A stretch of DNA of 64,000 nt from Rhizobium sp. ACO-34A (GTDB lineage Bacteria > Pseudomonadota > Alphaproteobacteria > Rhizobiales > Rhizobiaceae): assembly GCA_002600635.1 (NCBI GenBank), contig CP021371.1:747001-811000 (forward strand), given 5' to 3'. Positions 1 to 8,040 of the stretch are shown here, one piece after another. Numbering within the stretch: the stretch's first letter is position 1; each line of letters begins with the position of its first letter. A model generated the notes under the pieces. That model searched no databases, was not told the origin of the DNA, and saw only the letters and a list, made by a program, of their open reading frames with translations. The translations under genes and the position numbers were made by a program.

Positions 1-1
1 C

Positions 2-703
2 AGCAGCGCCTGGGCGATGACGCGGGATTTCGCGGTGCTGGGAACGCTGATCGACCGTTCTCCCAACATCTACGGCGTGGTGCCGGATTTCGTCGAATAT
101 GGCGAGCCCCATCCGGATGCGCTGGCCGCCGGCGCTGCGGTCCGGGCGCTGGCCGAAATGTCGTTCTCGATCCCGGAAGGCTGGCAGCCATTCCCCGAAT
201 GGTCGGACGAACATGGTCTGATCGCCGCCGAAGTTGGGCGAGTGGTGGAAGAGCAGCGTCTGAAGGGCGATCGTCTCTCGGGCCGTTACGTCGTTGCGCT
301 GGTCACCGGCTCCGCCATCCTCGGCTTCGGCCCGGACTGGCGGGCCGACAAGCCGAAGGTGCAGGAAGTCACGCATGCCGGAAAGCCGGCCTGGTTCGTC
401 ACCCGCAAGACCCGCGATGCGTTCGGCCGGGTCTATGAATACGAGACGGATGGGTTCGACCGCCGCAAACAGCGGCCGGTGAAGGGGGCATTTCGCAAAT
501 ATGCGCTCTCCGAGCCGATCCGCGGGGCGATCCTGTCGCGGCTGGAATGGGAGCTCTGGCAGGATGCGCTCGCATACCTCGCCAGATCGCTTGCAAATCG
601 CCTCGAAAGCCACGCGATTGCGGCCTTCGTTCCCGACCGGCATCCGTGGAGAAGGCGGGCGCGTTCTGCAAATTCCTCGCAAGCTGTTGATATGGCAGGT
701 TAA
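2..703 (+). CDS. Unidentified prophage protein, 5' end cut by window edge
   Basis: The reading frame is open from the window edge; the first ATG inside is at 17, but the codons before it read straight through, so the true start is probably upstream. At least 228 residues follow from that ATG. No signal peptide or membrane segment is visible, and the middle is rich in charged and aromatic residues. I do not recognise the family. It lies upstream of a strong terminator at about 774 and of the Z-like and terminase genes, so it is likely the last gene of the preceding (early or middle) operon. Being prophage-borne is inferred from position only. Confidence 0.6.
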   Translation, partial: SSAWAMTRDFAVLGTLIDRSPNIYGVVPDFVEYGEPHPDALAAGAAVRALAEMSFSIPEGWQPFPEWSDEHGLIAAEVGRVVEEQRLKGDRLSGRYVVALVTGSAILGFGPDWRADKPKVQEVTHAGKPAWFVTRKTRDAFGRVYEYETDGFDRRKQRPVKGAFRKYALSEPIRGAILSRLEWELWQDALAYLARSLANRLESHAIAAFVPDRHPWRRRARSANSSQAVDMAG

Positions 704-773
704 GTTTTTCTGGAATGGGCCTTGAGGCGCGGCAGTCGGTTGACATAGTATAAGCACACTGAAAAAGGTAGGA

Positions 774-810
774 AAAACCCGCTAGGCAAGCGCCCGGCGG
801 GTTTTGCTTT
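774..810 (+). terminator. Rho-independent terminator before the late region
   Basis: A perfect 9-bp stem (AAAACCCGC at 774-782 with GCGGGTTTT at 797-805) closes a 14-base loop and is followed by a T-rich tract to 810. It sits between the partial gene ending at 703 and the Z-like gene, and probably separates an earlier operon from the packaging and head genes. Confidence 0.75.
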
Positions 811-889
811 TCCGGGCCGGATATCGAGCCGATGGAGGCTGTCATGAACCCCGCCGCTGTAATGGCGGCTTCTCCGAAAGGTTTGATCG

Positions 890-1423
890 GTGTCTGACGT
901 CGTCTTCGATGCGTCCGAGATCGAACAGCTGGGCAGGGCAATTGCCAATCTGCCCGGCGAGATCAAGGGCAAGGCCATGGCGCGGGCGATGAGCCGCATG
1001 CGCGACATGGCCAGAACCCGGATCGTCAGGCGAAGCGCCGAACGCGTCGACATGCCGGTCGGAAAGATCCGCCAGTTGACCACTGCGTATTTCAACGCGG
1101 GCAGCAGCACGATCGAAGTCATCGAGAAATCGGGGTGGATACCGCTCTATCAGCTCGGCGCACGCCAGACGAGGTCGGGCGTATCGGTCAGGCTCAGAGG
1201 GTCTTATCGCTCCGCATTCATCGCCGAGATGAAGTCCGGTCACCGTGGCGTCATGAAGCGTCAGGGCAAGGGGCGATTGCCCATTCGTGAACTGTTCGGC
1301 CCGAACCCGGCACACGATGTCACGAACAACCCGGAAGTGTTCCTCAAGGTGCTGGCGGAACTGATCGAGGATCATCTCGCCCCGCGCATCCTCCACGAAC
1401 TCGACCGCCTCCTCCCTCGATGA
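890..1423 (+). CDS. Phage minor tail protein Z-like (GpZ family)
   Basis: This 177-residue basic protein resembles the lambda gpZ family, which acts at tail completion and joining. The family pattern is visible: an N-terminal alanine/arginine-rich helix with MARAMSRMRDMARTRIVRR near residues 30-48, a middle beta-rich part, and a region with MKSGHRGVMKRQGKGRLPI before a short C-terminal helix. The start is GTG at 890; a very short frame with a good GGAGG site (ATG 844, stop 897) overlaps it by eight bases and may couple its translation. In lambda, Z sits after the head genes, whereas here it lies before the terminase, apart from the other tail genes. The Z assignment rests on pattern, not on a search. 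Confidence 0.7.
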   Translation: MSDVVFDASEIEQLGRAIANLPGEIKGKAMARAMSRMRDMARTRIVRRSAERVDMPVGKIRQLTTAYFNAGSSTIEVIEKSGWIPLYQLGARQTRSGVSVRLRGSYRSAFIAEMKSGHRGVMKRQGKGRLPIRELFGPNPAHDVTNNPEVFLKVLAELIEDHLAPRILHELDRLLPR

Positions 1424-1446
1424 GGGTCGATCACCCCTCAAAGGGC

Positions 1447-1590
1447 GGGGGTACCCCCCCCGGGTCAAGGGACCGTACCCCGAAAAACACCCCTGCGGGC
1501 CGGGGCGACCCCGAAATCTCGCCAGTCTGACCCTAAATTCGAAGCCTAAAGTTCTAAAGAACGGCTAAAGAGCTAAAGAGCGCGGTAAAG
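1447..1590 (+). promoter_or_regulatory. Candidate cos/cosB packaging region
   Basis: The gap before the terminase genes holds the palindrome GGGGGTACCCCC (from 1447), followed by dense GC-rich sequence and then five copies of TAAAG at 1547, 1555, 1566, 1574 and 1586, spaced 8, 11, 8 and 12 bases. In lambda, cosN is followed by an array of small-subunit binding sites just before the Nu1 gene; the layout here is the same, and the next gene encodes a protein with an N-terminal helix-turn-helix. The assignment is inference from layout. No open reading frame of note is seen here. Confidence 0.45.
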
Positions 1591-1595
1591 TCGGA

Positions 1596-2246
1596 ATGGA
1601 AGCCTCTGTCACCAAAGGTGAATTCGCGGCTCTGATCGGCGTTTCCCCTGGTCGGGTCAGCCAGTATCTGACAGAGGGCAAGATCACTCAGGCCGCACTG
1701 GTCGGGTCGGGTCGTAACGCCAAGATCCGTGTTGAGCAGGCGAAGGAGGATCTTCGGCTGACGCTGGATGTTTCCCAGCGGCTCGGTAATGGAATCGATA
1801 CTCAGATCGATGCTGGCAGCCAGTCGGTTATCGATGCTGGCAACGCAGCCGGGGCTGGCGCTCCGCCGCCGCTCCAGCAGAGCGGTATCGACTACGAGAT
1901 CAAGCAGCAGAAGCTTGAGGCGGCTCGCCGGGCAAACAGGAATGCAGCTATCAGCGAGGCTCGAGATCGCGGGCAACTGATAGACACCGACACGGCGCGA
2001 GCCGAGATGTCACGCGTAGCTTCGGCGATGATGGATGTATTCGACGGTGGCCTGACCGACATGGCGACCGCGATTGCTGCCGAATTTCAGCTTCCGCAGC
2101 GCGATGTGAAGCACATCATGCGGCGGGAGTTCCGGAAGCTTCGAGAGACCGCGGCAAAGCAGATGAAGACGAAGGCAATCAGCTTGCCCGAGTACAGCGA
2201 GGTGGTCATCGAGGCCGAGGATGCCGACCAGGTGGAACTGGCGTGA
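1596..2246 (+). CDS. Terminase small subunit-like protein (Nu1-type)
   Basis: This 216-residue protein begins with a short winged-helix-like segment (about residues 5-45, containing KGEFAALIGVSPGRVSQYLT) of the kind that lets small terminase subunits bind cos DNA. A long helical middle (about 105-150) suits assembly and contact with the large subunit. Its stop overlaps the GTG start of the large subunit, as in Nu1-A gene pairs. The ATG at 1596 follows the TAAAG array directly. The family is inferred from the N-terminal domain and from its place; sequence conservation in small subunits is always weak. Confidence 0.75.
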   Translation: MEASVTKGEFAALIGVSPGRVSQYLTEGKITQAALVGSGRNAKIRVEQAKEDLRLTLDVSQRLGNGIDTQIDAGSQSVIDAGNAAGAGAPPPLQQSGIDYEIKQQKLEAARRANRNAAISEARDRGQLIDTDTARAEMSRVASAMMDVFDGGLTDMATAIAAEFQLPQRDVKHIMRREFRKLRETAAKQMKTKAISLPEYSEVVIEAEDADQVELA

Positions 2247-4222
2247 ACCAGATTGTCGTGGAAACGGCCAATGCAGAGCGCATCTCCTACGATGTTCTGC
2301 ATGACGTCCTCAAGCCGGCCGACGATGTCGACTATCTGAAATGGGCCGAAGACAACATCGTCTTCTCAGAATTGGAGAGCCCGGACTATCCGGGGCCGTA
2401 CAACCGGCGTCTCTTTCGTTATTTCGATGAGGTGCTGCGGGCGCTTTCTCCAGACGATCTCTGCCGCATCGTGACGCTCGCGAAGTCGGCTCAGATTGGC
2501 GGAACAGTCATCGCCAACATCTATACCGGCGGCTCGATGGACATGGACCCGTCGTGGTTCCTGTATGTCCATCCGACGGAGAACAACGCCGAGCGCTGGA
2601 GCAAGATGAAGCTTGCGCCGATGCTGCGAAGCACGACGGCGCTGACGGCTCTGTTTCCGAAGAAAAGTCGCGATGGCCTCGACAGTCTGCTCTACAAGGA
2701 GAGGGCCGACGGCCGAGGGGCTATCCAGATTTCTGGCGCCAATTCAGCGGCCTCGCTGAGCCAGGTCACAATGAAACGACAGGTTCAGGACGACCTGTCG
2801 AAATGGGAGAACAATTCCGGCGGTGATCCGGAAACGCAGGCTGACAGCCGCTCTCGCGGGGTCGAAGAAGCCAAGATCTTCAAGATCTCGACGCCGCTGG
2901 TGATGCCGGGATGCCGGATTACCTCGAATTTCGAGGCAGGAAGTCAAGAGTATCCGTATGTTCCGTGCCCGCACTGCGATCACATGCAGGTGCTGGAATG
3001 GGAAAACATGCTGGCCAACCTCAATGAGGAAAAGCCGGAGGATGCTCATTTCACCTGCATCGAGTGTGGTTGCGAGATCCGCGAATACCATCGACAGGCG
3101 ATGATCGATCGGATCGAGTGGCGCGCCCGCAATCCGGCTCAAAAGCGGTTCCATCGCTCGTTCTATATCTGGTCGGCATACAGCCCGCTGCAGAGCTGGG
3201 AACGCATCGCCCGGGAGTGGCTGGGCGCAAAAGGCGACCCCGCATCCGAGCAGACATTCCTGAACGACACGGTCGGCAGGGCGTATGTGACGGCCGGCGA
3301 GGCGCCCCCCTGGGAAACGCTGCGGGATCGTGGAGCAAACTCGGGTTACGACAAGGGCAGGATCCATCCGGGAGGCCTGATCGTCACCATCGGCATCGAC
3401 TGTCAGGATGACCGCGTCGAGTGGCAGGCAGTTGCCTGGGGTACCGACTTCCGCCGATGGGTCATCGATTATGGTGTCATCCCCGGCCACATCTCGACGG
3501 AGAAGTGCCAGGAGCGGCTCAATGGTCTGATGCTCCAGACTTGGCTGAACGGGTATGGCCATCGCATCGCAGCCGACATGGTCGCCATCGACGGCAATGC
3601 CTATACAGAGGATGTATGGGAGTGGGCGAGGCGGCATCCTTCGGGACGCCTGATCATGATGCGCGGTGACAATCGAGATTCCGCACCTCTCATCCAGCGG
3701 GTGAAGAAGGAGCGAAACCAGAAGACCGGCAAGCTCCTGAAGTACTCGAAGCGCTTCTACAACATCAACGTTTCTGTCCTGAAGATGGCGCTTTACCGAA
3801 ACGTTGCGAAAACGGATCCGTTGGAGCGCGGTTTTGTCGGTTTCCCGAAGGGAATGGACGACGAGTATTACCGGCAGCTGACGGCCGAGCGACGTGTTCC
3901 GAAGAAGCGCAAGGATGGCTTCACGGAATACAAGTGGGAAAAGGACCCGGCGCAGGCGAACGAAGGTCTCGACACCATGAACCAGGCTGAAGCTGCCGCC
4001 ATCAAGTTTGGCGTCAGAAGCCTTCCGGATGCGATCTGGAAAAGGTTCGAGACCGAGCGGGAAACGCCCGCGCAGGATGCCCAACTCGACTTCGAGGAAG
4101 GGCTCTTTGCCCATGTTCAGACCCCGCAGACGCGCGATGATCCGGACAAGGACAAGGCCGAACCGACATCGTCGAAAAAGCCCGGCTCTTCGTGGGCCGA
4201 CAAGTGGAAGAAGCGGAAATGA
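2243..4222 (+). CDS. Phage terminase large subunit (GpA family)
   Basis: This 659-residue packaging motor and nuclease cuts phage DNA at cos and drives it into the prohead. The N-terminal ATPase shows the deviant P-loop of lambda gpA, KSAQIGGT, starting at Lys81, where the lysine comes first. Two CxxC pairs (CPHC and CIECGC, around residues 242-278) look like a zinc-binding insert known in this family. The nuclease half contains acidic motifs such as GIDCQDD near residue 380. Length matches lambda gpA (641). The GTG start at 2243 overlaps the small-subunit stop, and the portal gene starts inside its own stop codon. Intact. Confidence 0.95.
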   Translation: MNQIVVETANAERISYDVLHDVLKPADDVDYLKWAEDNIVFSELESPDYPGPYNRRLFRYFDEVLRALSPDDLCRIVTLAKSAQIGGTVIANIYTGGSMDMDPSWFLYVHPTENNAERWSKMKLAPMLRSTTALTALFPKKSRDGLDSLLYKERADGRGAIQISGANSAASLSQVTMKRQVQDDLSKWENNSGGDPETQADSRSRGVEEAKIFKISTPLVMPGCRITSNFEAGSQEYPYVPCPHCDHMQVLEWENMLANLNEEKPEDAHFTCIECGCEIREYHRQAMIDRIEWRARNPAQKRFHRSFYIWSAYSPLQSWERIAREWLGAKGDPASEQTFLNDTVGRAYVTAGEAPPWETLRDRGANSGYDKGRIHPGGLIVTIGIDCQDDRVEWQAVAWGTDFRRWVIDYGVIPGHISTEKCQERLNGLMLQTWLNGYGHRIAADMVAIDGNAYTEDVWEWARRHPSGRLIMMRGDNRDSAPLIQRVKKERNQKTGKLLKYSKRFYNINVSVLKMALYRNVAKTDPLERGFVGFPKGMDDEYYRQLTAERRVPKKRKDGFTEYKWEKDPAQANEGLDTMNQAEAAAIKFGVRSLPDAIWKRFETERETPAQDAQLDFEEGLFAHVQTPQTRDDPDKDKAEPTSSKKPGSSWADKWKKRK

Positions 4223-5859
4223 CGACAGCGGAAAAGCCTCGGGTTCGCGTCCGGGCGGGCAGCAGTGTGGTTCCCGCACCGCAGACCGTGCCGCGTGTCC
4301 GGGCGAGCTATATGCGCGACACGCCTTCGGGCGTGATCGCCTCGCGGCCGGCGTCGCTTCGCGAGCATCGTGACGAGATCCGCCGTGTCTGGTGGCGGGC
4401 GGCGGCGCTCGCCATGGACATGCTGCAGAATTCCGGGAGACTGCGCGGCGCCGCGGACCAGATCATCGCGGACACGGTCGGGGTCGAGCTTCAGCTCAAC
4501 CCGCGTCCCGATCTTTCTGCCTTCGGCTACGACCAGAAAGAGGCGATCGAGTGGACGCGGATGGTCAAGGCCCGCTTCAAGGTCTGGGCATGGAACCCGC
4601 TGGAATGTGATTTCCGCGCAAAGTTTACGATCCCGCAGCTGACGGATGTCGGCGTGCGCCACTGGCTGGCCTTCGGGGAAAGTCTCGGCGTTGTTTCGTA
4701 TCTACCGCGTTCGCAGCGGCTTCCGGGAACGAGGACGGGGACCAAGTTCCTGCTTCTGTCGCCGCAGAAGCTGGTGCAGGAAACGAATGAGGTCAATGGC
4801 CTCTACCAGGGCATCACGCATGATGCCTACGGACGCCCGACGCACTACCGTTTCGAGGAGAAGCGGGACGGGATCATGGTGAAACGGGACTATGCCGCTC
4901 GTGATGCCGATGGCCGGCAGCTCGTCATGCACGCTTTCGATCCGTTTTCATCCGATGATGTTCGTGGCCTGTCACCGCTGGCGACGACGTTCCGGAAATA
5001 CCTGATGGCGGAGAATACCGAGGATGCCATCGCCCAGGTTCATTTCCTGCAGACGATTTACGCTGCCATCCTGAAAAGCGGGAAACCGTCCGCGGAGGCA
5101 TTCGAGGCGCTCGGCTCGCTCAAGGACAGCGGCATCGAGGGCGCGGAGAACGTCGCTGAGGGCCTGATGGCCTATTACGGCAACAAGCTGGAGCGCGCGG
5201 CGGATTCCGAGGTTCGTTACGGCGAGGGCGCCGGCGTGTCACACCTTTCGCTCGACGAGGATCTGGAATTCAAGACGATATCGACGCCGGGAGGCCAGTC
5301 GATACCGTTCATCGCATCGCTGCATCGCGAGCAGGCACGGGCGCTCGGCATTTCCTATGGTGGCTACACCATGGATTATACGCAGGCGACCTATGCCTCG
5401 ACCAACATGGAGAATTCAGCGCTCTGGCCGCTGGCGCAACGTCGTACAGACCGCATTGCCGCGCCGCATGTGCTCGTGCCCTATGCCGGTTGGATGGACG
5501 AGCGGATTGGTGAAGAACACATCCCGTTCAAAGGCGGATATGAGGTGTTTCGCCAGAACCGTGAGGATATCCTCTGGGCGCTCTGCCAGGGGCCGAGCAA
5601 GCCGACGGCAGACGACGAGAAGCGGGCCAAGGCTGCCAGCGAGCGGATCGCCAACGGCACGGGTACGCTGGAACGCGAATGTGGCGAACTGGGCGATGAT
5701 CCGGAAGAGGTCTTCGAGAGCCGTTTGATGTGGCACCAGCGTTATGTCGATGCCGGCATGGTCAGCCCATTCGAGCGAAACCTGCCATCAAGCCAGGGGC
5801 TGACGGCACAGTCGAACGCCTCGAAAAAAGAAAACAGCAAAGAGGGCGCTTCGGCATGA
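4219..5859 (+). CDS. Phage portal protein (lambda gpB family)
   Basis: This 546-residue protein should form the dodecameric ring through which DNA enters and leaves the head. The lambda-type portal core is clear: helical stretch with DMLQNSGRLRGAADQII near residues 68-85, the wing and stem region, and the conserved YGGYTMDYTQATYAS near residue 378. The ATG at 4219 overlaps the terminase stop (ATGA) and is preferred over an in-frame ATG at 4192, which lies within the terminase gene. The next gene again starts with an ATGA overlap. In lambda gpB is 533 residues, so the size fits. Confidence 0.95.
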   Translation: MTTAEKPRVRVRAGSSVVPAPQTVPRVRASYMRDTPSGVIASRPASLREHRDEIRRVWWRAAALAMDMLQNSGRLRGAADQIIADTVGVELQLNPRPDLSAFGYDQKEAIEWTRMVKARFKVWAWNPLECDFRAKFTIPQLTDVGVRHWLAFGESLGVVSYLPRSQRLPGTRTGTKFLLLSPQKLVQETNEVNGLYQGITHDAYGRPTHYRFEEKRDGIMVKRDYAARDADGRQLVMHAFDPFSSDDVRGLSPLATTFRKYLMAENTEDAIAQVHFLQTIYAAILKSGKPSAEAFEALGSLKDSGIEGAENVAEGLMAYYGNKLERAADSEVRYGEGAGVSHLSLDEDLEFKTISTPGGQSIPFIASLHREQARALGISYGGYTMDYTQATYASTNMENSALWPLAQRRTDRIAAPHVLVPYAGWMDERIGEEHIPFKGGYEVFRQNREDILWALCQGPSKPTADDEKRAKAASERIANGTGTLERECGELGDDPEEVFESRLMWHQRYVDAGMVSPFERNLPSSQGLTAQSNASKKENSKEGASA

Positions 5860-6125
5860 CCAACCCGGTCAAGATCGGTGGCGTCCTCGTCGATGCCGAG
5901 GATCCGTGCGCGCTCTATGCCGCGCTCGCTGCCGCGAAGGCGAAGCGCCTGGCTGGCGAGCAGGTCGAGGAAACCGAGATCCGCTCGCCGGTGATGCACC
6001 AGCGTCTCAAGGTCGCGTCGTCGAGCATGACCGACATCGACGCCGAGCTGGTGCGTCTGCAGGCGGCCTGCATGGCGAAAACCAATGGCTGCCGCCCTTC
6101 GCGGCGGTGGAAATTCCGCTTCTGA
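5856..6125 (+). CDS. Head-tail joining protein, gpW-like
   Basis: An 89-residue protein of helix-rich sequence with a basic C-terminus (RPSRRWKFRF), sitting directly after the portal gene with an ATGA overlap at 5856. In lambda the equivalent place near the portal is held by gpW (68 residues), a small connector that plugs the filled head. The pattern DPCALYAALAAAKAKRLAGE resembles gpW-type helical hairpins seen in rhizobial prophages. Assignment depends on size, place and general pattern. Confidence 0.6.
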   Translation: MTNPVKIGGVLVDAEDPCALYAALAAAKAKRLAGEQVEETEIRSPVMHQRLKVASSSMTDIDAELVRLQAACMAKTNGCRPSRRWKFRF

Positions 6126-6134
6126 GGATCGGCC

Positions 6135-7055
6135 ATGAGCCTTCGTTATGCCCATATAGCCCAGCGGATCTTCAACACTCCGCTGATGTACGACCCGCGT
6201 AAGGCCGAGGCGTTTCTCCATGGTCTCGGCAGTCGTATTGCTGGCGACACCGTCGTCATCGTCAATCCGGAGGGTGCCATCGATCATATCGGTGGCGCGA
6301 ACGGGCGTCCAATCGCCGGCAAGGTCGGCAACCGCATCGAGCGGGCCTATACACGCGCCAACATGCTGCCTTTCGATATGGTCGATAACATCGCGATCAT
6401 CCCGATCGAAGGTTCGCTTGTTCACAAGGGCGGATGGGTCGGGGCTGCATCAGGTGAGACGTCGTATCAAGGCCTTCAGGCTCAGGTGGCGATGGCGCGT
6501 CGTTCGACACTCGTCCGTGGTGTGGCCTACGAGGTGGACAGTTATGGTGGCGAGGTGAATGGCGGCTTTGAAACTGCTGCCATGATGGCGCAGCTTTCGA
6601 AGGAAAAGCCGACCATCGCGATCCTGACCGACCATGCCTATTCGGCAGGATACCTGCTTGCATCGCAGGCACGGCAGATCGTCGTGCCGCGCTATGGCGG
6701 AGCAGGTTCTATCGGTGTGATCATGATCCATGCAGACTACAGCCGGGCGCTGGAAGAGGCTGGCATTCGCCTCACCATCGTTCGCGCCGGCAAGAAGAAG
6801 GCCGACGGCAACCCCTATGAGCCGCTGAATGCCGCAATCGCCGAACAGTGGCAGGCACAGGCGGAGATCATACGGCAGGATTTCACGGAGACGGTGGCCA
6901 AGGGGCGCCGCGGCCGCATTACCAAAGCCAAGGCGCTCAGCACTGAGGCCGGCGTCTATGACGCGGCCGAGGCAGTATCGCTTGGTCTCGCCGATGCTGT
7001 CGGCGATCCGCTCGAGGCGTTCGACGCCTTCGTCAAGGAAGTCAACCGGAGCTAA
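6135..7055 (+). CDS. Prohead maturation protease, S49 (SppA/gpC) family
   Basis: A 306-residue serine peptidase of the ClpP/SppA fold that would cleave scaffold and head proteins during prohead maturation. The catalytic serine is probably Ser170 in HAYSAGYLLAS and the general base a lysine at 220-222 in RAGKKKADG, with GAGSIGVI between them as in phage C proteins. Lambda gpC carries the scaffold as a C-terminal extension; here a single in-frame TAA (7053-7055) separates the protease from the next, in-frame ORF that begins at 7059. See findings for the possible readthrough. Confidence 0.93.
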   Translation: MSLRYAHIAQRIFNTPLMYDPRKAEAFLHGLGSRIAGDTVVIVNPEGAIDHIGGANGRPIAGKVGNRIERAYTRANMLPFDMVDNIAIIPIEGSLVHKGGWVGAASGETSYQGLQAQVAMARRSTLVRGVAYEVDSYGGEVNGGFETAAMMAQLSKEKPTIAILTDHAYSAGYLLASQARQIVVPRYGGAGSIGVIMIHADYSRALEEAGIRLTIVRAGKKKADGNPYEPLNAAIAEQWQAQAEIIRQDFTETVAKGRRGRITKAKALSTEAGVYDAAEAVSLGLADAVGDPLEAFDAFVKEVNRS

Positions 7056-7058
7056 CCG

Positions 7059-7643
7059 ATGTCCAGTCTTCTAGCATCCATCCGGGCTGCGGTACGGCCC
7101 GGAGTGATCCCTCATGACCTCGATAACCTCGGGGCCGAAGCGGATGCCAGCGCATCCAACACCGAAACGCCTCCTTCGGGGGCAAACTCCACAGGAGGCA
7201 CAATGCCTGAAAATCAGATTGTGGCCGGCGCAGCGCAGGCTGCCGCCGTGACCATTGCCGCCGCAGCTGCCGCCTCCGGTGGTTCCGACGGCTTCAAGAC
7301 TGCCATGGACCGCATGAACGCGGTCCTTGGCGCCGATGGCATCAAGGGCGACGCCAAGCGCATGAGCGCGGCGCTCGATCTCGCCAACGCATCGCCCGAC
7401 ATGGCGGCGGAGGCTGTCGTGGCATTTGTGACCGCGAACGTGCCTGCATCGACTGCTTCGGCCGAGCCGCAGAAGCCGGCTCAGCAGGGCGCGTCCTCGG
7501 CAGCCGCCACCTACGAACAGCAGCGCGTTGCGGCCGCCAATCTGGCGATGCCGGGAGGTGGGGCGACGGCGGCTGCCGGTGCCCCGAAGATCAACCGTGA
7601 CGCCATTTTCGCCGCGCGTCGCAACACCCAGAAGGGGGCATGA
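7059..7643 (+). CDS. Capsid scaffold-like protein (Nu3-like), in frame with the protease
   Basis: A 194-residue alanine-rich, low-complexity protein with a proline/alanine linker (about 130-150) and a charged C-terminus, typical for an assembly scaffold. It is in the same frame as the S49 protease and separated from it by one stop codon and one sense codon. A second start, ATG at 7203 (MPENQIVAG), has a much better ribosome site (AGGAGG at 7193-7198) and would give a 146-residue form, just as lambda Nu3 is made from an internal start in gene C. The shorter form may be the main product. Its stop overlaps the ATG of the decoration gene. Confidence 0.75.
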   Translation: MSSLLASIRAAVRPGVIPHDLDNLGAEADASASNTETPPSGANSTGGTMPENQIVAGAAQAAAVTIAAAAAASGGSDGFKTAMDRMNAVLGADGIKGDAKRMSAALDLANASPDMAAEAVVAFVTANVPASTASAEPQKPAQQGASSAAATYEQQRVAAANLAMPGGGATAAAGAPKINRDAIFAARRNTQKGA

Positions 7644-8029
7644 CCATGGCGACCAGTTTCACTGAAACTCCCCGCGATCTCGCCTTCGTGCTGTCGGAGG
7701 CGAACGGGACGCTTTCGCGCGATCCGATCACCATCGTTTCCGGCTCGGGTATCGTCAAAGCCGGCACGGTGCTCGGCAAGATCACTGCAACCGGCAAGTA
7801 TGCGCCATCTCCCAATGCCAGCACCGCTGGCAAGGAAGGCGCTGAGACGGCAGCGGCGATCCAGGCTTACGAGGTCGACGCCACCTCCGCGGACGTGGCG
7901 ACCGTCGGTATCACCAATGATGCCGAGGTGAAGAAGCCGATGCTCGTCTACGACAGCACGGTCGATGACGACACCAAGAAGGCGGCGAAGCTGACCCAGC
8001 TCCGCGCCGTCACGATCAAGGCACGATAA
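7640..8029 (+). CDS. Head decoration protein (lambda gpD family)
   Basis: A 129-residue protein with the gpD pattern: a disordered threonine-rich N-terminus followed by ITIVSGSGIVKAGTVLGKIT (around residues 30-50), a beta-rich barrel, and a final AAKLTQLRAVTIKAR. Lambda gpD (110 residues) binds as trimers at the threefold sites of the expanded capsid and stabilises it. The gene lies between scaffold and major capsid genes as in lambda. ATG at 7640 overlaps the previous stop; an ATG at 7646 is also possible. Confidence 0.9.
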   Translation: MTMATSFTETPRDLAFVLSEANGTLSRDPITIVSGSGIVKAGTVLGKITATGKYAPSPNASTAGKEGAETAAAIQAYEVDATSADVATVGITNDAEVKKPMLVYDSTVDDDTKKAAKLTQLRAVTIKAR

Positions 8030-8040
8030 GGAGAACGACC

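Noticed and set aside
740..770. TTGACA at 740 as a promoter -35 box for the late genes
   Set aside because: There is no acceptable -10 box 16-18 bases downstream, and the terminator at 774 follows at once.
2744..4279. A 511-codon minus-strand frame opposite the terminase gene
   Set aside because: Shadow of the terminase large subunit, with no recognisable motifs.
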